DNA of 64,000 nucleotides from assembly GCA_937931785.1 (NCBI GenBank), contig CALHAX010000001.1:1-64000 (forward strand), read 5' to 3'. Positions 17,775 through 26,585 of this stretch are shown in pieces. The notes beneath the pieces are model-generated. The model was given only the letters and a program-made list of their open reading frames with translations. It was not told the origin of the DNA and did not search any database. Source of the stretch: an uncultured Hyphomicrobiaceae bacterium (lineage in GTDB: Bacteria > Pseudomonadota > Alphaproteobacteria > Rhizobiales > CALHAX01). The position numbers and the translations under genes were made by a program. Position 1 is the first letter of the stretch, and every line of letters starts with the position of its first letter.

Positions 17775-17868
17775 GGCGTGCGTCTCCATTCACGGCCGCG
17801 GAAAAGAACCACCAGTTTAGGGATAATTCGTTACAATTGAAACCACAGCCTCGCATCGACGAAATGGA

Positions 17869-18429
17869 TCATCGAATCCGCCGCGTCGTGAGCGTACGCG
17901 GCACTCGATTGGGGATTTTTCGCCCCGTTTGACGCCACAACGCGATCGTCACACCACTCATGAGAAGAAAGACGAGTGCCATGATCGCGAAGTGCGCCGG
18001 GCCAGTGATGGCTGCGTGTTTTTTGCTTTGCGACGCCTGGAACCACGGTTTGAAATCAACAGTGCCACGATCATAGCGCCAGAAAATCTGCCGTGCCATG
18101 GCATGTCGCGCGTGCTGAGTGTCACGATGCTGCTTGGATGTGGTTTGCGAGGTTTCGCTCACAAGTGGTGGCAGATCGTCTGGGATAGTGTGACGAGGGT
18201 GGGCGTGCATCAAAGTGTCATCAAAGGGCGCATCGACAATTGCAACCGTCTGAACGGTACCACCAGCGAACAGGCCGCTTCCGGAGGTATTGAGTGCAAG
18301 AGCCGGTCCGTTGGCGAGCGTGATGACGCCGAATGACAGTATGGCTGTGAAGACAGAAAGAGGTCGAAGAGGAGGCCGGGCTATGGGAGTGGCAAGCCCG
18401 AACGAGGCCATCCGATTCAGAAATTGCAT
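17869..18429 (-). CDS. Hypothetical exported or membrane-anchored protein
   Basis: A 186-residue product from ATG 18429 (MQFLNRM). It shows a signal-like hydrophobic segment (LSVFTAILSFGVITLANGPALA), a polar central region rich in His, Thr and Gln, then a second membrane helix (FAIMALVFLLMSGVTIALW) and a basic tail. This suggests a periplasmic loop between two anchors or a cleaved protein with a C-terminal anchor. I recognise no family, and no strong ribosome-binding site is visible. It is divergent from the 18654 gene. Confidence 0.45.
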   Translation of the reverse strand: MQFLNRMASFGLATPIARPPLRPLSVFTAILSFGVITLANGPALALNTSGSGLFAGGTVQTVAIVDAPFDDTLMHAHPRHTIPDDLPPLVSETSQTTSKQHRDTQHARHAMARQIFWRYDRGTVDFKPWFQASQSKKHAAITGPAHFAIMALVFLLMSGVTIALWRQTGRKIPNRVPRTLTTRRIR

Positions 18430-18653
18430 TGTGTGATGCCCCATATACGCATGATGAAGTGTGGTGCAGTGGCCCGATCTCCACAGACGCTGCAGCACGT
18501 TTCTGTTGTCGCAAAGACAGTGAGCCATCAGAATCTGGCGACGCATGGTCCGGAATGTGGCAATTCAGGTTTGTACGCGATGTATCGCGTTCATGTGATC
18601 CGACAGACACACATCAAAGCATCAGGCAATGTTCAGTGCGAGGGTAACAAGAC

Positions 18654-19520
18654 GTGACAATGTTCGCTTTTATCTGTGCTGCAATTGCACTTTTGGCGGG
18701 GGCTGGGTGGTGGATCGGGCATCAGGTCACCCGTGAAACGCAACGGGTATTTGCCCCGTCGCTGAATGTGAACGTACACGCCGCCGCGAGAGAGCCGTTA
18801 CTGCACGCCATGACGGAACTGGGAATTCCATCCCATCGGATTGTGTTTGTGACGAACGCGACACAAGGCCAGGTGGCACACGTCACGATATCTGCATGTG
18901 AGGGCGGCATCACTGCGTCCTGCATCACAACCCCGGTGCACGCACGGTCATTTGCGCTGCAACGCATTCCGGTTGCAGAAGAGATGGATGCGCAAACCTG
19001 GCGTCGTGTCGCGACACTTCTTCTGCGACAGACGCATACGACGACGCACGACATTTTGCAGGGCAGAGGTGCGCCTGGTTCATGTGATCCCGCATTCGAA
19101 CGCCACTATCTTTCTGCGTGGAAAAATCTTCAAAGTCGTGATGAACACGGGCTCCGAAGCGCCCTGAATGGTCTTCGAAGCGCGCTGGCACAATGGCCCG
19201 GCGACCGCGACGCGGAAAAAGCCGTCGCGCTTGCCAATCTCGCCGATCTTTGCCGTCGGATGCCTGAGACACCCGTTACCCGGCTTGCGCGGAGGCTGGA
19301 GGGCTATGCAGCCGCATGTGAAGCGCTGGAACTTCAGTATAGCCTGCCAACTCAGTGTCGCCTGCAAGGTCTGAGACAGCTTGTCCGGGGGCTGCATGCT
19401 GATCTGGCGATACATGGAACCAATGCAATCCAGACGCTCCATGAGCGGTCGTACGGCCTGTCTGATGCCGCTTGTCCACAGACTTCCACAATGCAACTGG
19501 TCAGTGAGGGCGATCACTAG
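18654..19520 (+). CDS. Hypothetical membrane-anchored protein
   Basis: A 288-residue protein starting GTG (18654) or ATG two codons later, preceded by GAGGG. One N-terminal membrane helix (FAFICAAIALLAGAGWWIG) is followed by a soluble region of mixed alpha/beta character with repeated arginine/alanine-rich helices. An apparent local duplication is HGLRSALNGLRSALAQW around residue 165. I recognise no catalytic motif. It lies 65 bp before another unknown membrane-anchored gene that is itself coupled to crtB, so the three may form one transcript. Confidence 0.65.
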   Translation: MTMFAFICAAIALLAGAGWWIGHQVTRETQRVFAPSLNVNVHAAAREPLLHAMTELGIPSHRIVFVTNATQGQVAHVTISACEGGITASCITTPVHARSFALQRIPVAEEMDAQTWRRVATLLLRQTHTTTHDILQGRGAPGSCDPAFERHYLSAWKNLQSRDEHGLRSALNGLRSALAQWPGDRDAEKAVALANLADLCRRMPETPVTRLARRLEGYAAACEALELQYSLPTQCRLQGLRQLVRGLHADLAIHGTNAIQTLHERSYGLSDAACPQTSTMQLVSEGDH

Positions 19521-19585
19521 AGTCTGAATGCGATATACCACGCTGGCATCGCCAGAACCGTAAGTCACATACCAGGGAGCAATGG

Positions 19586-20758
19586 ATGGACCTGTTCGCG
19601 GACTTCTTTCATCTGTTCAATGATTTCTTTCTCCTGATTGCAGGTGCCATCGGTGCGGTGTGGTTGATGATTTCAACCGTGCTCAGCCGCTTCAGCCTTG
19701 CCATTATTGCAGGTATTGGGCGGACAGGCGGAGCGGTTCTCGGTCAGCGGTTTGGCGGGCAGATGAACAGCCGACGGATGCCCACAAGCCCAACGCGCAG
19801 AAAAGGTCGCCAGGCCTTGTGGCGAGCCGAAGCCCGTCAGCAACGTATGGCGTCTTACGTCCAGGCCTGGTTCGACTTGCTGGCCACACGAGGAGGGCCA
19901 TTCGCGCTGTCAATTTATCTCCACAGCCATCTGCATCACGGGTTTCGCGACAAGGTGGTGCGGTTGCGTGTGCGGTGTCGAGAATTTGATCGCCTTGAAG
20001 AAGTGGCGCAACATCGCCTGCAACGCTACGAACGCGAGTACGAGAAAACGTGCGAGCCTATTCGTGATCAGATGCTGGAACTTGATCTGGAACTGGCGCG
20101 TTTGCGGGCCCGGCATTCCCGTCAGCGATTTCGATTTTGGAGAAAGCGCTGGTTCCGTGTGAAGCGTCGCCAATTCCAGACGCGGCGGTCCATCATATGG
20201 CATCGCATCCAACTGATGCGCGCCGAATGGCGGCTGAACGAGAAATACAGCGTCTTGCTGGAACCCGCGCTGGTTGCCGTTGATCAATATGAGCGAACAT
20301 ATCTGACCCATTGGGTCCATTCCTTCGAAGCGGACCTCGAGTCTTTCCGTCTGACGGTTGTCACTGGACGTCTCGTTGATATCCTGTTCCAGCCTTCCAA
20401 TGACGCCACATGCCGGCGTTTGGGCTTGGCGGACGTGCCCCGGGATCGCATAAACCTGCGCGATTATCTCATTGCCTACCTTGGTGCGCGAAATGTTGGT
20501 TTTCCGCCCTTGGCGCGATTGGAAGGATTGTTCGAAATTTATCTCCGTCTGCGGCTTCTGGAAGATCCTGCCCTCTGCGATAAATGGGGTGTCAACCGCA
20601 TCTGGCTGGAAAACTACCTGCCACCGCCAGGCACGATGGGCGTCGCGCATGAGAGATACCATCACTTACATCAGGCCCAGGCCATGCGCGCGGGCATTCC
20701 TGGAGTTCAAATTGCAGACCAGCAGAATAACGCCGGCATGAAACGGAGCGCGACATGA
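19586..20758 (+). CDS. Hypothetical membrane protein with long basic coiled-coil region
   Basis: A 390-residue protein preceded by CAGGGAG. The N-terminus has two hydrophobic spans (FFHLFNDFFLLIAGAIGAVWLMIST and LSRFSLAIIAGIGRTGG). The bulk is cytoplasmic, helical and very arginine-rich (for example RQRFRFWRKRWFRVKRRQFQTRR near residue 185), with heptad-like stretches around 130-170. The last 4 bp overlap the crtB start (ATGA), so it is probably translated together with phytoene synthase. No known domain is recognisable. The arginine density raises nucleic-acid or acidic-lipid binding as a possibility, with no direct support. Confidence 0.7.
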   Translation: MDLFADFFHLFNDFFLLIAGAIGAVWLMISTVLSRFSLAIIAGIGRTGGAVLGQRFGGQMNSRRMPTSPTRRKGRQALWRAEARQQRMASYVQAWFDLLATRGGPFALSIYLHSHLHHGFRDKVVRLRVRCREFDRLEEVAQHRLQRYEREYEKTCEPIRDQMLELDLELARLRARHSRQRFRFWRKRWFRVKRRQFQTRRSIIWHRIQLMRAEWRLNEKYSVLLEPALVAVDQYERTYLTHWVHSFEADLESFRLTVVTGRLVDILFQPSNDATCRRLGLADVPRDRINLRDYLIAYLGARNVGFPPLARLEGLFEIYLRLRLLEDPALCDKWGVNRIWLENYLPPPGTMGVAHERYHHLHQAQAMRAGIPGVQIADQQNNAGMKRSAT

Positions 20759-21705
20759 CGTCGGGGGCAATGGACCGCGCAGCGCTCGCTGCGTTCAGCC
20801 GCTCCCGAATTGAAAAGGGATCGAAAAGCTTTGCAGTGGCATCCCGAATTTTCGACGTGAAAACCCGTGATGCCGTACACATGCTTTACGCGTGGTGTCG
20901 CCATTGCGACGATGTGATCGACGATCAGGATCTCGGATTTGCACGAAGAAGCGGTGCGCAACACAACACGCTGGATGATATTCTGCAAAATCTGCGTGAA
21001 AATACGCGTGCTGCACTTGCGGGAGAGCTGCCTGAGGATCCGGTTTTCCAGTCACTGGCTCATGTGACGAAGACATATGCCATTCCCGAGTCGCAGCCGC
21101 TGGATCACATCACCGGTTTCGAGATGGACGTGAACGAGGTCGCATACAACACGATCGAGGACACGCTGACCTACTGTTATCACGTGGCGGGGGTCGTTGG
21201 CATCATGATGGCACGGATCATGGGCGTGCAAGGTCAGGATACGCTTGAGCGGGCTTGCGATCTCGGTATTGCATTTCAGCTCACGAACATTTGTCGTGAT
21301 GTCATCGACGACGCCAGAATTGGACGGGTTTATCTCCCGTCAAACTGGTTGCGCGACGTGGGGCTTGATATCGAAAACTTCGCCCGGACTGAAAACCGCG
21401 CCGCACTTCATAAAGTCGTGATACGTACTCTCGATCTTGCAGATCGCTATTATGACAGCGCGGGCGTTGGTATTGCGCGACTGCCGCTTCGGGCAGCGGG
21501 CGCCATTGCAGCAGCACGAAACGTTTATCGTGATATCGGAGAAGAGGTGCGCCAGGGCGGCATACATGCCTGGGATACGCGTGCCTCTACGACAAAACGC
21601 CAGAAAATGATGCGTGCGGCGCAAGGGCTCTTGCAGGCCATGGCATCACGTTTATACGCGCCATCGTTCGACCGTACCGGACTCTGGACGCGTTCGCACC
21701 AGTGA
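20755..21705 (+). CDS. crtB: Phytoene synthase
   Basis: Condenses two geranylgeranyl diphosphates to phytoene, the committed carotenoid step. The 316-residue protein has both aspartate-rich motifs: YAWCRHCDDVIDDQD near residue 45 and NICRDVIDDARIGRVYLP near residue 180. The squalene/phytoene synthase core FQLTNICRD is intact. The start ATGA overlaps the preceding unknown gene, and GGAG lies seven bases upstream. It converges on crtZ with a gap of only 5 bp. Confidence 0.95.
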   Translation: MTSGAMDRAALAAFSRSRIEKGSKSFAVASRIFDVKTRDAVHMLYAWCRHCDDVIDDQDLGFARRSGAQHNTLDDILQNLRENTRAALAGELPEDPVFQSLAHVTKTYAIPESQPLDHITGFEMDVNEVAYNTIEDTLTYCYHVAGVVGIMMARIMGVQGQDTLERACDLGIAFQLTNICRDVIDDARIGRVYLPSNWLRDVGLDIENFARTENRAALHKVVIRTLDLADRYYDSAGVGIARLPLRAAGAIAAARNVYRDIGEEVRQGGIHAWDTRASTTKRQKMMRAAQGLLQAMASRLYAPSFDRTGLWTRSHQ

Positions 21706-21710
21706 TTGTA

Positions 21711-22238
21711 TCAGCTCGTGGTCCAGTCGTGACTTGTCTCCACGGACTGTTCATCCACCTTCGCGCCACGCGCACGGTTCATGCGAAGCTGCTCTTTCAG
21801 GACGGCGATGGACGGGGCAATCAGGAACCCGAAAGACACGGCCCCATCCTTGTCAGCCACCGCATGGTGCAGGCGGTGCGCCTGATACATCCGCTGCAGA
21901 TATCCACCCCGGGGGACAACACGGAAGCCGAAACGATGATGGACGAGTATATCATGCATGAAGAGATAAATTGCGCCGTAACCGACCAGGCCGAGGCCGA
22001 CAAAGAAGAATGGCATCCAGACATGCAAACCGGCGAGCATCAAACCGATGGATAGGACACTGAAAAACAGACCGAAGAGATCGTTCAGCTCGAACCCGCC
22101 CTCGTAGGGCGAGTGGTGTGACTTGTGCAACGACCACAACCATCCGTGCATGATGTATTTGTGCGTGACCCATGCCACCGCTTCCATTCCGGCGACCGTG
22201 CCGAGAAAGATGGCGATATAGAGCAGCACGTCGATCAT
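21711..22238 (-). CDS. crtZ: Beta-carotene hydroxylase
   Basis: Membrane di-iron hydroxylase that adds 3-OH groups to beta-ionone rings (beta-carotene to zeaxanthin). The 175 residues include the histidine clusters THKYIMHG, LHKSHHSPYEGG, FMHDILVHHRFG and YQAHRLHHAV, interleaved with hydrophobic spans. A hydroxylase implies that a lycopene cyclase exists elsewhere in the genome. It converges with crtB and is followed upstream by repeat copy 3. Confidence 0.94.
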   Translation of the reverse strand: MIDVLLYIAIFLGTVAGMEAVAWVTHKYIMHGWLWSLHKSHHSPYEGGFELNDLFGLFFSVLSIGLMLAGLHVWMPFFFVGLGLVGYGAIYLFMHDILVHHRFGFRVVPRGGYLQRMYQAHRLHHAVADKDGAVSFGFLIAPSIAVLKEQLRMNRARGAKVDEQSVETSHDWTTS

Positions 22239-22263
22239 AAGCTGTAGCTCCGTTTGTCGTGTT

Positions 22264-22446
22264 CTATAGCGCGTCTGATTTAATTGAAATCATGACGCGA
22301 TGATCCAGGTCGCTCCACTGGCATCCCGGTGTCCCCATTCAAGTTGTGTCGGGGTCACCAGTTCCGACACAACGTCTCACGAGTGCCATGATGATCCCGG
22401 CGCCTCTACTGCGTAGAAGCCGCCCTAAGTCGGACACACCCTGTGG
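22264..22446. repeat. Bipartite palindromic repeat, copy 3, with internal insertion
   Basis: Begins CTATAGCGCGTCTGATTTAATTGAAATCATGACGCG and ends AAGTCGGACACACCC. Unlike the other copies, about 85 extra bases separate the CCCGGTGTCCCCATTCAAGT block from the closing AAGTCGGACAC block. The extra DNA carries its own 9-bp inverted repeat TTGTGTCGG/CCGACACAA (22344-22372). The remainder of the crtZ-crtE gap (to 22560) holds nothing else I can identify. Confidence 0.75.
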
Positions 22447-22560
22447 CAATTCTCAACGGCAATGGGTGAGGCTTCAAACACATTCATGGTAGGCCAAGCA
22501 TGTCTGATCATTCACCGCGCCAGAACGACGCGCTGTGCGTTGGTGCCGCAAGTCCGAAGG

Positions 22561-23466
22561 TCAGGCGTCGAGGCGCAGGACGAGCATTTCGGTAAGCGAT
22601 TGTGCGTAAAGGCCCAGCAATGAAGACGCTCCGCCAGGCAAAACAGCGAGTGCAGCATCCACTTGAGACATGGCCGCCGTGCGCGCTGCGTCAAATCCGA
22701 GCATCTGTACCAGCGTCGGCTTGTCGCTATCATTTGCAACATCCTTGCCGGCCAGTTCGATGGATCCCGCAAAGTCCAGCAAATCGTCAAGAGTCTGAAA
22801 CGCATGTCCGAGCCGCATGCCGAACTCATAAAGTTCATCGCACGTTTCTGCAGGTTGGTCGGATGCGATGGCACCAATCTCGGCGGCGGCAGCAAAAAGC
22901 GCACCGGTCTTGCGGCGATGCATTGTTTCAAGTGCATCTGCGGTGTCGGAATCTGATGGAAGCCCATGCAAATCTTCTTCCTGACCGGCGACCAGCCCTT
23001 GTGACCCGATGCTTCGGCTCAACGCCGCAACGATACGTACGGCGTGAGCAGGTTCCAGCGACGTGTCCCGTGCCACGACGTCATAGGCGAGGTTCATAAG
23101 CCCGATAGAGGCAAGCATCGCCGTGTCATCACCAAACATGGCATGGCTGGTTGGCCGTCCGCGCCGCAACGTTGCGTCATCCATCGCCGGCAGGTCGTCG
23201 AGGATCAGGGATGCAGCGTGAATCATTTCAATAGCACAAGCGGCTGTCATGACGCGTGTCTGCGGCACGCCAAATTGCTCCGCAGACAGAAGGGTCAGGA
23301 TCGGTCGAACCCGTTTGCCCGGCGCCAGCAGGCTATGCCGCATGGCGTCATGCAGTCGTACAGGTTTTGTGCCTTCGGCCGGTGCCAAAGTCTGCAATGC
23401 CGTCTCGGCAGCGGTTTGGGCGGCCAGTATGTGTTGTGCAATCAGTGTGTTTGGTGGCTCAATCAT
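22561..23466 (-). CDS. crtE: Geranylgeranyl diphosphate synthase (polyprenyl synthase)
   Basis: Trans-isoprenyl diphosphate synthase supplying C20 (or shorter) prenyl diphosphate to CrtB. The 301 residues carry the first aspartate-rich motif LDDLPAMDDATLRRGRPT near residue 80 and the second, TLDDLLDFAG, near residue 215. On sequence alone it could be a farnesyl diphosphate synthase (IspA-like), but its place between crtZ and crtI favours CrtE. It is divergent from crtI across about 175 bp. Confidence 0.88.
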   Translation of the reverse strand: MIEPPNTLIAQHILAAQTAAETALQTLAPAEGTKPVRLHDAMRHSLLAPGKRVRPILTLLSAEQFGVPQTRVMTAACAIEMIHAASLILDDLPAMDDATLRRGRPTSHAMFGDDTAMLASIGLMNLAYDVVARDTSLEPAHAVRIVAALSRSIGSQGLVAGQEEDLHGLPSDSDTADALETMHRRKTGALFAAAAEIGAIASDQPAETCDELYEFGMRLGHAFQTLDDLLDFAGSIELAGKDVANDSDKPTLVQMLGFDAARTAAMSQVDAALAVLPGGASSLLGLYAQSLTEMLVLRLDA

Positions 23467-23641
23467 GTTGTCGTTTCTGTCTCACACTCACCCGCAGTTG
23501 TGCAATGGCGTGATGCCGCACATGAACAGGCATCGAACGTGTTCGATATGGCGTATTATCGTCATGAACTTGCACGCTTGCGTCTGAACGGGCATGCAAA
23601 TGCAGCGCAGGCCACACGCGCAAGAGAGGAGATCGGACCAC

Positions 23642-25168
23642 ATGTCATTAACGGCATCGCATCGCCATACCGCCGTCGTCATTGGTTCCGGTTTCGGCGG
23701 TATCGCGGCGGCGCTTCGACTTCGCGCGAAGGGATACGACGTCACGTTGCTTGAGCGTGGCACTGCGCTTGGCGGGCGTGCGCAGGCGTTCGAACGCGGC
23801 GGCTTCAAACACGATGCCGGACCGACAGTGATCACAGCCCCCTTCCTGTTCGAGGAGCTGTTTGAGCTGTTTGGACAGAAGATGTCGGATCACGTGAAGT
23901 TGGTCGAGGTCGATCCCTGGTATCGGTTTCGCTTCAACGATGGCGATACGTTCGACTACGGAGGCACGATCGAGGATACGCAACGCGAGATCGCCCGTTT
24001 CAACACTGATGATTCCAAACGCTATCTCGAGCTGATCGCGCATTCGAAAAAACTGTTCGATGCCGGGTTCACGGAACTTGCAGATCAGCCGTTCCACCAG
24101 CCGTCCAAAATGATTGCGCAGATCCCAAAACTTGTGAAGCTGAAAAGCTATCGCACGGTCTGGCAGATGGTCTGCGCGTACATTAAAGATCCGAAAGTGC
24201 GGCAGGCCTTGTCTGTGCAGCCTCTGCTTGTTGGCGGCAGTCCCTTCGACACGACAAGCATCTACGGCCTGATCCACTACCTGGAACGCCAGTGGGGCGT
24301 ATTTTTCTGTATGGGCGGAACAGGCGCGATGGTGAAAGCTCTTGGGGATCTCATGCGCGCTCAAGGTATCGACATACGTTTCGAGACCACAGTCCGCGAT
24401 GTTCTGATCGAAAAACAAATCGCCAACGGCGTGCGTCTTGAGAGTGGAGAAAAAATATTCGCTGACGTTGTGGTCTCGAATGCAGATCCCATGCACCTGT
24501 ACGGGAAAATGGTGCCGCAAGATGCGCAGTCCCGGATCACAAAGTTGAAGTGTCGGCACTCACGACTGTCCATGGGGTTGTTCGTGATGTTCTTCGGAAC
24601 GACCCGGCAATATCCTGACGTGGCGCACCACACCATCTGGCTTGGGCCGCGCTATAAGGCGTTGCTCGACGAAATCTTCAAGAAGAAGGTGATGTCAGAG
24701 GATTTCTCACTCTACCTTCACCGACCAACGGCAACGGATCCGAGTTTCGCCCCGGCTGGCAAGGACTCGTTCTATGTCCTGTGTCCCGTACCAAACCTTG
24801 ATGGTCATATCGACTGGAAGCGCGAAGCTCCACGGCTGCGCGCGCGCATCATCTCGGAACTTGAAGAGACGATGCTGCCCGGCTTGTCCAACGCGATAAC
24901 GGCAGATTTTTACATGACGCCTGAGGACTTCGCCGAAGATTACCTCAGTGTCGCCGGTGCCGGGTTTTCGGTTGCGCCGTATTTCACACAATCGGCATGG
25001 TTCCGCTTTCACAACAAGGCGGAAGGGATTGAAAACCTTTTTCTCACAGGCGCAGGTACGCATCCTGGCGCGGGCATGCCTGGCGTGCTGTGTTCCGCCA
25101 AGGTTGTCGACCGGCTGATCCCGGCCGTACACGACGCGGACGAGAGCCTCCGCGAAGTTACAGGATAG
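23642..25168 (+). CDS. crtI: Phytoene desaturase
   Basis: FAD-dependent desaturase converting phytoene to lycopene or a related desaturated carotene. The 508-residue form starts MSLTASHRH, with AGAGGAG upstream; the ORF-track start is 16 codons too early. It has the dinucleotide-binding motif VIGSGFGGIAAALRLRAKG and the C-terminal CrtI-type FLTGAGTHPGAGMPGVL signature. The number of desaturation steps cannot be read from sequence. It is followed 18 bp later by two Lin0512-family genes on the same strand. Confidence 0.95.
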   Translation: MSLTASHRHTAVVIGSGFGGIAAALRLRAKGYDVTLLERGTALGGRAQAFERGGFKHDAGPTVITAPFLFEELFELFGQKMSDHVKLVEVDPWYRFRFNDGDTFDYGGTIEDTQREIARFNTDDSKRYLELIAHSKKLFDAGFTELADQPFHQPSKMIAQIPKLVKLKSYRTVWQMVCAYIKDPKVRQALSVQPLLVGGSPFDTTSIYGLIHYLERQWGVFFCMGGTGAMVKALGDLMRAQGIDIRFETTVRDVLIEKQIANGVRLESGEKIFADVVVSNADPMHLYGKMVPQDAQSRITKLKCRHSRLSMGLFVMFFGTTRQYPDVAHHTIWLGPRYKALLDEIFKKKVMSEDFSLYLHRPTATDPSFAPAGKDSFYVLCPVPNLDGHIDWKREAPRLRARIISELEETMLPGLSNAITADFYMTPEDFAEDYLSVAGAGFSVAPYFTQSAWFRFHNKAEGIENLFLTGAGTHPGAGMPGVLCSAKVVDRLIPAVHDADESLREVTG

Positions 25169-25186
25169 CAGAACAGGAGGCGCACT

Positions 25187-25543
25187 ATGCCACGTCATCG
25201 CATGGTCATGGAACTCGGGATGGGCACAGACATTCGCGGGCAGGACTACACCAAGGCCGCTGTGCGTGCACTGCAGAATGCCTTGCGTCAAAACTCTCTC
25301 ACCGTTGCGCGCGCATTCGGTGTCGAGCCGGAGGACATGCACGTCACAGCGGTTATCGGCGTACAAAAGCCGGAGCAGGTGGACGTCGCCGCAATCGCCG
25401 CCACGTTCCCCTATGGCAAACCGAGCGTGCAGGTCGAGTTTGGTGGCATGGACACGGTGCAGGATGACGGCACGCCCGGTCCCATCATGGCGAACGCCGT
25501 CGTGCTCGTGGACCTGGATCTGCCCGAAGGAGCCGCAGCATGA
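25187..25543 (+). CDS. Lin0512 family protein, first copy
   Basis: A 118-residue member of the Lin0512 conserved-hypothetical family, opening MPRHRMVMELGMGTDIRGQDYTKAAVRAL. It contains the family pattern of a short beta strand, GxDxxGxDYTKAA and a conserved Y-G-K/Q segment (FPYGKPSVQVEFGGM). Function is unknown. It sits 18 bp after crtI (AGGAGG precedes the ATG) and overlaps the next gene by ATGA, so it is likely part of the crtI transcript. The paralogue downstream shares the DYTKAA core. Confidence 0.82.
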   Translation: MPRHRMVMELGMGTDIRGQDYTKAAVRALQNALRQNSLTVARAFGVEPEDMHVTAVIGVQKPEQVDVAAIAATFPYGKPSVQVEFGGMDTVQDDGTPGPIMANAVVLVDLDLPEGAAA

Positions 25544-25887
25544 GTGGCACACAATTGAAACGCATCATTCTTGAAATGGGTACCGGCAACGACCTCTACG
25601 GCATGGACTACACCAAGGCCGCCTGCCGCGCCGTGCAGGACGCCATCCACCATTCCTCTCTGACCTTGTTCAAGAGCTTGAACATCGATCCGGCAACTAT
25701 GCAGATCGAACTCAATCTCGCTGCGCAGGAACCGGAGAAAATCGATCTGGCAAAGGTTGCGAAAGAGTTGCCGTACGGTCAGGTTACGCCGCATGCCATC
25801 AAAGGTGGTCTTAACATCCCTGATGAAACAGGCGACCGCACCACTGTCATCGTCAATGCGGGAATTATTGTGCGATTGCCGTTGTGA
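25540..25887 (+). CDS. Lin0512 family protein, second copy
   Basis: A 115-residue paralogue of the preceding gene. It has RIILEMGTGNDLYGMDYTKAACRAVQDAI at the N-terminus and LPYGQVTPHAIKGGLNIPDETGD where the first copy has FPYGKPSVQVEFGGMDTVQDDGT. The pair keep equal length and spacing of motifs, consistent with tandem duplication and a possible heteromeric complex. The biochemical role is unknown. It is translationally coupled to the first copy through ATGA. Confidence 0.82.
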   Translation: MSGTQLKRIILEMGTGNDLYGMDYTKAACRAVQDAIHHSSLTLFKSLNIDPATMQIELNLAAQEPEKIDLAKVAKELPYGQVTPHAIKGGLNIPDETGDRTTVIVNAGIIVRLPL

Positions 25888-25969
25888 GATGTCGGTTGGT
25901 GGCAGAACGGGCGCGGTGTACTCATCTGGAATTTCGATCTATGGCGTAGCAGCAAACATTCCGCAACCA

Positions 25970-26449
25970 TCATGCAGGCGCAGCGATCCACCAGATATTC
26001 TCACAGGGGTCTTTCACACCAGCCATTCGATCTCCATGCGGGCGCACATTCGGTTCCATAATTGCAGTCGCTCCCGCCGATAACGCTTTGGCGAATGTTG
26101 CGTCGACATCCAAAACGAACAGATGCATCTGTGAGACGTTTGCTGAATAGTTTTCGTTGGCTTCGTTCAGCATGATGATTGTGTCTCCAATTCGCACACG
26201 TGCATGCTGGACAATGTTATTTTTATTTCGTTTTTCGCGCACGACTTTCCCGTCAAAAGCTTCGACAAGAAACGAGATGAACTGATCTGCTGCCAGTACG
26301 GTAAAGTACGGCGTAATGGTGTGGTAACCTTCCGGAATTTTAATTATTGCCCCATGATCCGTTGTTCCTTGTTCAACCGAAGTTCTCAATGTCAAGGAAG
26401 GCCGTAAAGTTAGGGCGTCGAAAGCGCAGGTCATTGCGTCCAAAATCAA
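25970..26449 (-). CDS. VOC-superfamily (glyoxalase/bleomycin-resistance-like) protein
   Basis: PhnB-type VOC protein. The core is IPEGYHTITPYFTVLAADQFISFLVEAFDG, then IMLNEANENYS and a C-terminal PNVRPHGDRMAGVKDPCENIWWIA. The 159-residue ORF adds about 35 residues before the usual family start. AAGGA precedes an ATG near 26362 that is out of frame by one, so the true start is unclear or a small indel has occurred. Base composition seems more AT-rich than in neighbours. Function is not assignable beyond the fold. Confidence 0.72.
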   Translation of the reverse strand: MILDAMTCAFDALTLRPSLTLRTSVEQGTTDHGAIIKIPEGYHTITPYFTVLAADQFISFLVEAFDGKVVREKRNKNNIVQHARVRIGDTIIMLNEANENYSANVSQMHLFVLDVDATFAKALSAGATAIMEPNVRPHGDRMAGVKDPCENIWWIAAPA

Positions 26450-26585
26450 CCCGGATCACGATGAAAGCATCAAGAAGGAAAGTCAATGCAGTACCTGTTT
26501 ACAAAGATATCTCTTGACCAGGGTTTTGCGAAAGCAATCAAATTCTCGGCCAACATGTTCACGACTCTTGTCGTCCGTCTGCCCA

